Shown here: positions 1 through 5,533 of the stretch, piece by piece | Layout of the letters: the number at the start of each line of letters is the position of its first letter | How positions within the stretch are numbered: the stretch's first letter is position 1 | From: Limnohabitans sp. | GTDB taxonomy: Bacteria > Pseudomonadota > Gammaproteobacteria > Burkholderiales > Burkholderiaceae_C | Reading direction: 5' to 3' | DNA: 5,533 bases | Assembly (NCBI GenBank): GCA_030729445.1 | Contig: JANQXJ010000272.1 | Span: forward strand, 1-5,533 | Made by a program: the position numbers and the translations under genes | Notes under the pieces: generated by a model | What the model saw: only the letters and a program-made list of their open reading frames with translations | The model's database searches: none | What the model was told of the DNA's origin: nothing

Positions 1-375
1 CCGTATGACCCAAGACTTTATTTTCATGGTGAAGAACAAAGCCCGTCCTTGCGGATGTTCACCCTTGTTTGGGATATTTACCACCCATCGCACATTCCGC
101 TTTTTCATCTTTACAAGATGCCCAACACGCCCCATGAAACGCACCACTGGCATCCGAATTGGGACATAAAGCGTGAAGTGAAATTCACCACGTTGACAGA
201 GCTGGCCAAGCAGCGGCTGTTGGATTTGGTGTACCAACGCCGTGATTTAGGCCGGTTTGGCCTGGGCTCAGAAAGATCTGTCGAAGATTTCGCCAAGCTT
301 TCAGGCATCAACTATTTGACCAAACGCATTGACCACCATTACCAAGAAACCCATTACGGGGTGGACCAGCATTGA
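1..375 (+). CDS. GlcNAc-type glycosyltransferase, C-terminal part (5' end outside window)
   Basis: The frame is open from base 1 to the TGA at 373-375 and gives 124 residues. The first visible residues, PYDPRLYFHGEEQSPSLRMF, followed by WDIYHP and IPLFHLYK, match my recollection of the core of the bacterial GlcNAc glycosyltransferase family (PF11397, related to the Skp1 GlcNAc-transferase). There an acidic HGEEQ-like segment is followed by a region on where the sugar is carried ('T/V-x-G/W-D-hydrophobic-x-x-P') and the IPL.HLY motif. The tail (GLGSERSVEDFAKLSGIN, about residues 87-104) also fits the end of such proteins. Members are thought to transfer sugar from a nucleotide-sugar donor, often for surface glycans; the acceptor is unknown here. 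The ATG at 49 is internal to the conserved block, so it is not the true start. The gene is convergent with paaZ. Its GC is about 49% by hand count, well below its neighbours, which suggests separate ancestry. Family assignment is by eye and moderately confident. Confidence 0.72.
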   Translation, partial: PYDPRLYFHGEEQSPSLRMFTLVWDIYHPSHIPLFHLYKMPNTPHETHHWHPNWDIKREVKFTTLTELAKQRLLDLVYQRRDLGRFGLGSERSVEDFAKLSGINYLTKRIDHHYQETHYGVDQH

Positions 376-460
376 AGTGGTTTGAAAAAATCTGAGCACC
401 AAGGAGTTGATTTTTTGGAGTCGACGGTCATGAAAGCTCATGGCATGGACGATCTCGGAT

Positions 461-526
461 TCATTCGATCAAGACACAGGCCATGTCGATCATGTAAGGG
501 AGCACCACGCGGTCGTACCAGTTCAT
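461..526 (-). pseudogene. 5' remnant of a class I SAM-dependent methyltransferase gene
   Basis: On the minus strand, AAGGAG (RBS, 4 nt spacing) precedes an ATG at 526-524 that encodes MNWYDRVVLPYMIDMAC, then VLIE and a TGA at 463-461. The pattern aromatic-[YFD]-[DE]-R-x-V/I-LP-x-[LM]-ID-[LM]-A-C is the characteristic N-terminus of a group of class I SAM-dependent methyltransferases (typically YERxxLPxLIDLACG). The expected Gly after Cys and the later glycine-rich SAM-binding VLEIGxGxG segment are absent. I checked the other two minus-strand frames after the break: one stops at once, the other gives about ten unrelated residues before a stop. Only about 17 codons therefore remain. The start lies 17 nt after the paaZ stop on the same strand, so an ancestral paaZ-methyltransferase gene pair is likely. 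It could still be a chance small ORF, but the RBS together with the motif argue against that. Confidence 0.55.
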
Positions 527-543
527 AGCGCTCCTTGGGGGCC

Positions 544-2589
544 TCAGCCCTTCTTGGCCACCAGCGTCAAGATGTCGTAACTGGCCACCACATCCCCCAG
601 CTGGTTGGTCACTTCCACATCCCAAGCCACCACGCCCTGCCCCACGCCGTTGGCGTCTTTCTTGTTGCGGTCGATCTTGCGCTTGGCTGTCAGGCGGGCC
701 TGGATGGTGTCGCCAATGCCCACGGGCTTGACGAAGCGCAGGGTGTCGAGGCCATAGTTGGCCAGCACCGGACCGGGCGCGGGCGAGACAAACAAACCCG
801 CTGCCGCCGACAACACAAAGTAGCCGTGTGCGATGCGTTTGCCAAACGGCGAATCTTTGGCGGCGATTTCGTCGAAGTGCATGTAGAAATAGTCGCCCGA
901 CAAACCGCCAAAGGCCACGATGTCGGCCTCGCCCACGGTACGGCGGTGGGTGAGCAGGCTCTCGCCAATTTGCAATTCTTCAAAGTAGCGACGGAAAGGA
1001 TGAACCTCGGTCTCGATCAGCTTGGCGCCACGCATGTACTCGCCTGTGACGGCAGCGATCATGGTGGGCGAGCCCTGCAATGCGGTGCGCTGCATCAGGT
1101 GCTTGACAGCGCGGATGCCGCCGAGTTCTTCACCACCGCCTGCGCGGCCAGGGCCACCGTGCTTAAGAGGTGGCAAGGGCGAGCCGTGGCCGGTCGATTC
1201 CACGGCAGCTTCGCGGTCCAAGATGTGCAGGCGGCCATGCAAGGCGGCCGCCACCGGGATCATGCGGGCCGCGATTTGTGGATCTTTGGTGACCAGCGTG
1301 CCCACCAAACTGCCCTGACCGCGTGCGGCCAGTTGCAGGGCTTCGTCAATGCCGTCGTAAGGCATGAGCGTGCTCACGGGGCCAAAGGCTTCCACGTCGT
1401 GCACACTGTCGGTGTGCAACGGTTTTTGACACAGCAGCAGCGTAGGCTGGAAGAAGGCACCGCCTTCCACGCCCTCCCCTAATGGATTGAAATCGGCACC
1501 ACCGCCAAACACCAGCTCGGCGCTTTGGCGCAGCAGGGCCACACGCTCGGCCACGTCAGCTTGCTGCGAATGCGAGGCCAAGGCGCCCATCTTCACTCCC
1601 TCGACCGATGGATCGCCCACCACCACCTTGGCCAAACGGGCTTTGAGCTTTTCGGCCACCGCATCGAGGTGCTGGCGCGGCACGATGGCGCGGCGAATCG
1701 CGGTGCATTTCTGCCCCGCCTTGACGGTCATCTCGCGGGCGACTTCTTTCACAAACAAGTCAAACTCTTCGTCATCAGGCGTCACATCGGGCGCGAGGAT
1801 GGCGCAGTTGAGCGAGTCGGCTTCGGCGTTGAAGGGGATGCTGTGTTTGACCACATTGGGGTGCACACGCAGCATGGCGGCGGTGTCGGCCGAGCCGGTG
1901 AAAGTGACCACGTCTTGGCCGTTCAGGCGGTCCAGCAGGTCGCCCGTGGAGCCGATCACCAGCTGCAAAGCACCTGCGGGCAAGATGCCCGATTGCTCCA
2001 CCAAGCGCACCATGGATTCGGTCAGGTAGCTGGTGGACGAAGCGGGTTTGCCAATACAAGGCATGCCCGCCAAAAAGCTGGGCGCGAACTTTTCCAAGAG
2101 GCCCCAGATGGGGAAGTTGAAGGCGTTGATGTGCACCGCGATGCCGCCGCGTGGCACCAGGATGTGCGTGCCCGCAAAACCGCCTTTTTTGCCCAAGGGG
2201 AAGGCCGGGCCTTCGTGGATCAGGTTGCCGCTGGGCAGTTCGTTGCTGCCCATGCCTGAATACGCAAACAAAGTGCCCGCGCCACCTTCGATGTCCACCC
2301 AGCTGTCAGCGCGGGTCGCCCCCGTGTGGGCCGAGATGGCGTAGAGCTGCTCTTTGTGCTCACCCAGGAACTTGGCCAGGGCCTTGAGGCGCTGGGCACG
2401 TTCTTGAAAGTCCAGCTTGAGCAAATTGGGCAGGCCCACGGTGCGGGCGTAGTGCACCGCGTCGCCAAAATCAATCGACTCGGCATGGGTTTGGAACACC
2501 GTTTGGCCGTTGACGGCGCTGCGAAGGGCTTGCGCTCCTTGATGGCCGATCCACTGGCCACCGATGAAACTTTGCAGGACTTGGGTCAT
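544..2589 (-). CDS. paaZ: PaaZ: oxepin-CoA hydrolase / 3-oxo-5,6-dehydrosuberyl-CoA semialdehyde dehydrogenase
   Basis: This cytosolic bifunctional enzyme of aerobic phenylacetate catabolism hydrolytically opens the ring of oxepin-CoA and oxidises the resulting aldehyde with NADP+ to 3-oxo-5,6-dehydrosuberyl-CoA. The 681 residues equal the length I recall for E. coli PaaZ. An N-terminal aldehyde dehydrogenase domain covers about 1-525: HTGATRADSWVDIEGG at 88-103, HINAFNFP at 153-160, FTGSA at 230-234, general base Glu256, and nucleophile Cys295 in GQKCTAIRR. Both catalytic residues fall at the E. coli numbers. The conserved STGHGSPLP...HGGPGRAGGGEELGG lies at 465-491. A C-terminal MaoC-type R-hydratase domain covers about 535-675, with the dyad Asp566 and His571 in SGDYFYMHFD and GYFVLSAAAGLFV at 589-601. 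The ATG at 2589 has AAGGA (minus strand, bases 2603-2599) at 9 nt spacing. It is transcribed alone from a probable PaaR-type promoter; other paa genes are not in the window. No damage is seen. Confidence 0.97.
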   Translation of the reverse strand: MTQVLQSFIGGQWIGHQGAQALRSAVNGQTVFQTHAESIDFGDAVHYARTVGLPNLLKLDFQERAQRLKALAKFLGEHKEQLYAISAHTGATRADSWVDIEGGAGTLFAYSGMGSNELPSGNLIHEGPAFPLGKKGGFAGTHILVPRGGIAVHINAFNFPIWGLLEKFAPSFLAGMPCIGKPASSTSYLTESMVRLVEQSGILPAGALQLVIGSTGDLLDRLNGQDVVTFTGSADTAAMLRVHPNVVKHSIPFNAEADSLNCAILAPDVTPDDEEFDLFVKEVAREMTVKAGQKCTAIRRAIVPRQHLDAVAEKLKARLAKVVVGDPSVEGVKMGALASHSQQADVAERVALLRQSAELVFGGGADFNPLGEGVEGGAFFQPTLLLCQKPLHTDSVHDVEAFGPVSTLMPYDGIDEALQLAARGQGSLVGTLVTKDPQIAARMIPVAAALHGRLHILDREAAVESTGHGSPLPPLKHGGPGRAGGGEELGGIRAVKHLMQRTALQGSPTMIAAVTGEYMRGAKLIETEVHPFRRYFEELQIGESLLTHRRTVGEADIVAFGGLSGDYFYMHFDEIAAKDSPFGKRIAHGYFVLSAAAGLFVSPAPGPVLANYGLDTLRFVKPVGIGDTIQARLTAKRKIDRNKKDANGVGQGVVAWDVEVTNQLGDVVASYDILTLVAKKG

Positions 2590-2651
2590 GGGGTGCTTTC
2601 CTTGAGGAGGTCAAAACCCGGTGCCTTGGCAAGCCCTAGCGCTGCCAATGG

Positions 2652-2675
2652 TTAACCAACCGGGCGGTCGGTTAA
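2652..2675. promoter_or_regulatory. 24-bp palindromic operator, probable PaaR (TetR-family) site for paaZ
   Basis: The half-sites TTAACCAACCGG (2652-2663) and GCGGTCGGTTAA (2664-2675) are complementary at 10 of 12 positions; the mismatches are at half-site positions 7 and 12. The core ACC(G/A)ACCG-NN-CGGTCGGT is the style of operator I associate with TetR-family PaaR repressors of phenylacetate genes in betaproteobacteria, which are released by phenylacetyl-CoA. It is 62 nt upstream of the paaZ ATG and directly adjoins the candidate -10 hexamer, so a bound repressor would cover the transcription start. The symmetry is seen directly. The identity of the regulator is inference from family knowledge and from the gene it precedes, because no tetR/paaR gene is in the window. 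Confidence 0.75.
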
Positions 2676-2705
2676 TTCTAGTCGCAATGGCAGGGTGGAT
2701 TTCAG
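2675..2705 (-). promoter_or_regulatory. Candidate sigma-70-type promoter of paaZ
   Basis: Reading the minus strand, TAGAAT (bases 2680-2675) matches the TATAAT -10 consensus at 5 of 6 positions. The best -35 candidate is CTGAAA (bases 2705-2700, 4 of 6 to TTGACA) at a long 19-nt spacing; it reaches into the stop region of mrpG. The predicted transcription start, about 7 nt further on near 2668, lies inside the palindrome, the classic layout for repression by occlusion. The -10 is reasonable. The -35 is weak and its spacing is poor. Confidence 0.45.
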
Positions 2706-3043
2706 CTTTTGTGCCGCTCGGGCACCGCTTGGGGAGGCACCGGGGCTTGCGAGCGCGCTTTCAGGTGCAGCGCAGCTTGGGCCATCAGGTTGGCCGACAC
2801 GGGCGCGGTGACAAACACAAACAAAGTGATGAGCAACTCGGCCATGCCCGCACGGCCCTGAAAAGCCGACACCAGCATGGACGCCACCAAAATACCGCCA
2901 ACGCCTAAGGTAGACGCCTTGGTGGGGGCGTGCATGCGCATGTAGAAATCAGGCAGGCGCACCAGTCCAATGGCGCCGACCAACAAGAAAAAGGCAGCAA
3001 TCAAAATCAAGGCCGCTGCAGTCCATTCAATCAGGGTGTGCAT
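2702..3043 (-). CDS. mrpG: Monovalent cation/H+ antiporter subunit G (MrpG/MnhG/PhaG)
   Basis: This small inner-membrane subunit belongs to the multisubunit Mrp/Mnh/Pha antiporter, which exchanges Na+ or K+ for protons in pH and salt homeostasis. The 113 residues are in the normal range. TM1 is about 8-28, followed by the family signature RLPDFYMRMHAPTKASTLG (29-47), TM2 about 48-62 and TM3 about 67-88, then a polar proline-containing tail (100-113). The ATG at 3043 has a full AAGGAG (bases 3055-3050) at 6 nt spacing. It follows mrpF by 12 nt and is the last gene of the cluster in the usual D-E-F-G order. I see no clear terminator between it and paaZ, so read-through into paaZ is possible. 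Whether the complex prefers Na+ or K+ cannot be told from this subunit. Confidence 0.95.
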   Translation of the reverse strand: MHTLIEWTAAALILIAAFFLLVGAIGLVRLPDFYMRMHAPTKASTLGVGGILVASMLVSAFQGRAGMAELLITLFVFVTAPVSANLMAQAALHLKARSQAPVPPQAVPERHKS

Positions 3044-3055
3044 GAGAGACTCCTT

Positions 3056-3331
3056 TTATTCGACCACATCACCGCGGCTGAGGTAACGCGCCAGCGCCAC
3101 CGTCGAGGCAAAACCCAACATGGCCACCAGCAAAGCGGCCTCAAACAGCAACGCAGTTTGCCAGCGGATGCCCAACAAGACGATCAGGGCGACAGCGTTC
3201 ATCGACAAAGTGTCAAGCGCAAGAATGCGGTCGGTGGTTTCGGGGCCACGAAAAAGCCGCCAGGCGCACAGCGCCACCGCCAGGGTGACGGCCACAATGG
3301 CGACCGACAGGGCCAAATCCAGGATGCTCAT
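3056..3331 (-). CDS. mrpF: Monovalent cation/H+ antiporter subunit F (MrpF/MnhF/PhaF)
   Basis: This 91-residue inner-membrane subunit of the Mrp/Pha antiporter has three predicted membrane segments (about 5-24, 42-55 and 59-82). It carries the family signature RLFRGPETTDRILALD at 25-40 and the second conserved stretch TALLFEAALLVAMLGF at 59-74. I chose the ATG at 3331 (MSILDLAL) because it gives the family's usual length, overlaps the mrpE stop as ATGA (3331-3328), and has an AAAGG ribosome-binding site at 6 nt spacing. A longer in-frame start at 3373 would add a hydrophilic stretch (MQRGICTPRKERPA) lying inside mrpE and is unlikely. The overlap implies translational coupling with subunit E. 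Confidence 0.94.
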   Translation of the reverse strand: MSILDLALSVAIVAVTLAVALCAWRLFRGPETTDRILALDTLSMNAVALIVLLGIRWQTALLFEAALLVAMLGFASTVALARYLSRGDVVE

Positions 3332-3882
3332 TGCAGGCCTTTCTTTCCGAGGGGTGCAGATGCCTCGTTGCACCCAAAGATGTGCAACAAGGGCGCTTCG
3401 TAACGGGTTTTCATGTCGTCAATCATGGCTTGCGCATCATCACAGTTGAGCGCGTGCACCAGGATTTCGCGCCGAGTCTCATCCACCACACAAGACACCG
3501 TGCCTGGCGTGGTGGTGATGATGCTGGCGAACAAAGCGTTGACCATCGCGTGGTCACTGGCCAGGGGCACGGCCATCCAGGCGGGCGACATGGCCTTCAT
3601 GGGGCCCAGCACCAGACGGGCCACGGTGATGTTGGACATCACGATGTCCTTGAGCACCACCAGCGCCAGACGCAGGGCTGCGCCCCAGTGGATGCTGGCG
3701 GCAGGCCCCAAAAACGGGTGGATCAGGCGCGGCACGATCAGCGCGATGAGCAAGGCCGACAACAGGTGCACGGGGGCCAGGCTGTGCGACAAAGCCAGCC
3801 AGCTGACGCCCAGCAAGAGCGAAAGAATGGGGTGACTGAGCCAGCGCGCTGGGGTGGATGGGTGCGCAGGGATCGGTTTCAT
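3328..3882 (-). CDS. mrpE: Monovalent cation/H+ antiporter subunit E (MrpE/MnhE/PhaE)
   Basis: This subunit has 184 residues, somewhat above the roughly 160 usual for the family, partly because of a polar 16-residue N-terminus and a tail (171-184, CNEASAPLGKKGLQ). Hydrophobic segments lie at about 17-35 and 37-55, with a third around 66-80. The family signatures are VLKDIVMSNITVARLVLGP (76-94) and ITTTPGTVSCVVD (122-134), followed by LVHAL (141-145) in the cytoplasmic C-terminal domain. It is a structural partner in the membrane arm of the antiporter. The ATG at 3882 overlaps the mrpD stop as ATGA (3882-3879), with AAGGA at 6 nt spacing inside mrpD. The stop in turn overlaps the mrpF start, so D-E-F form a tightly coupled translation unit. 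Confidence 0.95.
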   Translation of the reverse strand: MKPIPAHPSTPARWLSHPILSLLLGVSWLALSHSLAPVHLLSALLIALIVPRLIHPFLGPAASIHWGAALRLALVVLKDIVMSNITVARLVLGPMKAMSPAWMAVPLASDHAMVNALFASIITTTPGTVSCVVDETRREILVHALNCDDAQAMIDDMKTRYEAPLLHIFGCNEASAPLGKKGLQ

Positions 3883-5533
3883 TGGGTTTCCTTCGCAGGG
3901 GTTTCGGGGGCAGCCGCTGGGTCAGCAGCGGGTGCAGGCACCGACTGGCGTGCCCCGTCATAAGGCCTTGTGCTGGTCGAAGGCTGGCCAGGAGCCAGGC
4001 CCAGCACGGCTTGGGCGTAAGCCGCGGTGTCGGCCAGTTGTGTGGCGGTATCGTCGGTGTAGCGCTTGATGGGCGAAGCCAACACGGCCATGGCCAAGGT
4101 CAGCGCCATGAAGGCCCACACGGCCGACAACAGTTTGAGACTGCTGCCAGAGTTACCTTGCGCCTCGTCCGCCTCGGGCTGAATGTGCCAAAACAGAACC
4201 ACGCCCGCGCGGGCCAAGCCAACGATGGTGAAAAAGCCCACACTCAGCACCACGGTCCAGACCCAGGCCTGTGCGGGCAGGCCCGAGCTGCTCTCCAAAA
4301 TCATGAGCTTGCCCAAAAAGCCGGGCAAAGGCGGCAAACCCGCAGCTGAGGCGGCGCCAAACAGCAGCATCAGGCCCAGCAGCACCGGCTCGCGCACGGC
4401 CACGGCGGGGCGCAGCTTGTCCAAGGCTTGGCCACGCTGCGCGGCCATCAGCTCCACCAGCAAGAACAAGCCCGCGATCACGATGGTGCTGTGCAGCGTG
4501 TAATAGAGCGCTGCCGACAAGGTGTCGGTGGTGAACAAACCCACGCAGGCCAGCAAAGTGCCCACCGAAGACACCGTAAGGTAAGCCACCAGGCGGCTCA
4601 TGCTGTGCGCTGCCAAGGCGCCCAACACGCCCAAGGCGCTGGTGGTCAAAGCCAGCGGCAGCAGCCAGTCGGCCACGGCCAAAGCCGACTCCCCACCCCC
4701 AACGCCAAAGATCACCCAGTGGGTGCGGATGATGCTGTACACCCCGACCTTGGTCATGATGGCAAACAGCGCCGCTACAGGCGCACTGGCCGCCGCATAA
4801 GTGCCTGGCAGCCAAAAGTACAGTGGCACCAGCGCGGCCTTGAGGCCGAACACGGCCAGCAGCACCAACGCCGCGGCCTGCGCTAGCCAAGCATTGTCAC
4901 CCGTGAGCTGCGCCACCTGCAGGCCCACATCGGCCATGTTGAGCGTGCCGGTCACGCTGTAGACCATGGCCAGACCAATCAGGAACAAGCCCGAAGCCGA
5001 CAAGTTGAGCACCACGTAATGGATACCCATGCGAAAGCGCTCGCGCCCCTGGCCATGCACCAGCAGCACATAAGAGGCGATCAGCAAGACCTCGAAGAAC
5101 ACGAACAGGTTGAACAAATCACCCGTCATGAACGCGCCGCACAGCCCCATGAGCTGGAACTGGAACAGCGCATGGAAGTGCCGTCCGCGGGTATCCCAGC
5201 CGCCTGTGGCGTACCAGAGCACAGGCACGGCCACAAGGTAAGTCAGCAGCACCATCAGGCCGGACAAACGGTCGAGCACCATCACGATGCCAAAAGGCGC
5301 AGGCCATTCGCCCAGTTGGTAGACCAGCAACTCACCCGTGCTGGCCTGCACCACCAGGCCGATGGCCATGAGCAAACCGAGCAAGACCGAGGCCATGGCC
5401 AAACGGCGCGCCCAGCGCTGGCGGCTGTCGCCATGGCCGCCCCCGGCAACCTGTTGGCTGCCATCGCCCAGCAGCAACAAGGCCACGGCCGTGAACACGG
5501 GCAGCAAGACCGACAGCACGGGCGCGTGCTGCA
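3879..5533 (-). CDS. mrpD: Monovalent cation/H+ antiporter subunit D, PhaD-type (5' end at window edge)
   Basis: This is a large membrane subunit homologous to the proton-pumping NuoL/M/N subunits of complex I (Proton_antipo_M family). Residues are numbered here from the in-frame GTG at 5519 (546 aa). Expected functional residues are present: Glu143 in FNLFVFFEVLLIASYVL (TM5 glutamate), Lys227 in VFGLKAALVPLYFWLP, Lys257 in MTKVGVYSIIRTHW, His343 in YYTLHSTIVIAGLF, and Lys404 in LPGFLGKLMILES. HFHALFQFQLMGL..FMTGDLFNLF resembles PhaD of the Gram-negative Pha branch, which KEGG groups as K+/H+ antiporters. The GTG is probably not the true start: the frame stays open to the edge as (x)TG-Q-H-A-P-V-L-S, so an ATG or GTG at about 5534-5532 is likely and only the first base may be missing. 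The C-terminus (about 507-546) is an unusually Pro/Ala/Ser/Thr-rich hydrophilic tail. Subunits A/B and C should lie further right. Confidence 0.95.
   Translation of the reverse strand, partial: QHAPVLSVLLPVFTAVALLLLGDGSQQVAGGGHGDSRQRWARRLAMASVLLGLLMAIGLVVQASTGELLVYQLGEWPAPFGIVMVLDRLSGLMVLLTYLVAVPVLWYATGGWDTRGRHFHALFQFQLMGLCGAFMTGDLFNLFVFFEVLLIASYVLLVHGQGRERFRMGIHYVVLNLSASGLFLIGLAMVYSVTGTLNMADVGLQVAQLTGDNAWLAQAAALVLLAVFGLKAALVPLYFWLPGTYAAASAPVAALFAIMTKVGVYSIIRTHWVIFGVGGGESALAVADWLLPLALTTSALGVLGALAAHSMSRLVAYLTVSSVGTLLACVGLFTTDTLSAALYYTLHSTIVIAGLFLLVELMAAQRGQALDKLRPAVAVREPVLLGLMLLFGAASAAGLPPLPGFLGKLMILESSSGLPAQAWVWTVVLSVGFFTIVGLARAGVVLFWHIQPEADEAQGNSGSSLKLLSAVWAFMALTLAMAVLASPIKRYTDDTATQLADTAAYAQAVLGLAPGQPSTSTRPYDGARQSVPAPAADPAAAPETPAKETQ

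Noticed and set aside
5..172. Plus-strand ORF from the ATG at base 5
   Set aside because: It is out of frame with the glycosyltransferase frame, which is open from base 1 and carries recognisable family motifs. The base-5 frame gives a short, unrelated peptide.
385..416. Inverted repeat AAAAAATC / GATTTTTT after the glycosyltransferase stop, as a bidirectional terminator
   Set aside because: The 8-bp stem is almost entirely A-T with a 16-nt loop and no GC-rich base, so it is too weak to call a Rho-independent terminator.
430..528. 32-codon plus-strand ORF between the glycosyltransferase and paaZ
   Set aside because: It is antisense to the methyltransferase remnant, has no recognisable similarity, and the AAGGAG-like sequence at 401-406 is too far upstream of its ATG.
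2029..2036. Chi-like octamer GCTGGTGG (also at 4638-4645)
   Set aside because: This Chi sequence is specific to enterobacterial RecBCD, and in G-rich coding DNA of this kind two copies are expected by chance.
535..2259. Long plus-strand ORFs opposite paaZ (535-1482 and 1525-2259, 315 and 244 codons)
   Set aside because: They are antisense to an intact, highly conserved paaZ. Their composition is rich in His, Gln, Gly and Ala with no recognisable domain, as expected of mirrored codons in high-GC DNA.
2622..2640. Small symmetric element around CTTGGCAAG between the operator and paaZ
   Set aside because: Only a 4-bp arm on each side; it is not a credible hairpin, operator or terminator.
3056..3373. 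Longer version of mrpF starting at 3373
   Set aside because: The extra 14 residues are hydrophilic and unlike the family, and would overlap mrpE by 46 nt. The ATG at 3331 has the ATGA overlap and correct length.

Overview
The window looks like chromosomal DNA from a high-GC betaproteobacterium, most likely of the Comamonadaceae/Burkholderiales type. The evidence is the PaaZ and Pha/Mrp protein sequences and the style of the TetR-type (PaaR-like) operator. This placement is inferred from recognition, not from a search. About 90% of the window is coding, and nearly all of that is on the minus strand.

Read in the minus-strand direction (right to left), the first block (5533 to 2702) is the end of a multisubunit monovalent cation/proton antiporter operon (Mrp/Mnh/Pha): subunit D (5' end cut by the window edge), E, F and G. 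D/E and E/F overlap by ATGA; F and G are 12 nt apart with a strong Shine-Dalgarno sequence between them. Subunits A(/B) and C are expected beyond the right edge. A 112-nt gap (2590-2701) follows, holding a near-perfect 24-bp palindrome (2652-2675) that abuts a -10-like hexamer. It is a strong candidate for a PaaR-type operator controlling the next gene. That gene is a full-length paaZ (2589-544, 681 aa). It encodes the bifunctional oxepin-CoA hydrolase / 3-oxo-5,6-dehydrosuberyl-CoA semialdehyde dehydrogenase of aerobic phenylacetyl-CoA degradation, and all key catalytic residues are present.

The left 540 bases differ. Seventeen nucleotides after the paaZ stop, a good ribosome-binding site and ATG begin what looks like the N-terminus of a class I SAM-dependent methyltransferase. 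It runs into a stop after 21 codons and has no visible continuation. To the left of that break the base composition falls to about 49% GC (hand count over 1-360), against about 62-70% in sampled 60-base rows of paaZ and mrpD. The plus strand there carries the C-terminal 124 residues of a GlcNAc-type glycosyltransferase (PF11397-like), convergent with paaZ. I read this as a rearrangement or insertion junction near 460-476, or possibly an assembly join, next to otherwise conserved housekeeping and catabolic genes.

The antiporter genes and paaZ have no known biochemical link. Their adjacency appears to be simple neighbourhood, with paaZ under its own phenylacetate-responsive promoter. I found no RNA genes, CRISPR arrays, insertion sequences or clearly novel system. 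The most unusual items are the broken methyltransferase and composition junction on the left, and the operator in front of paaZ.
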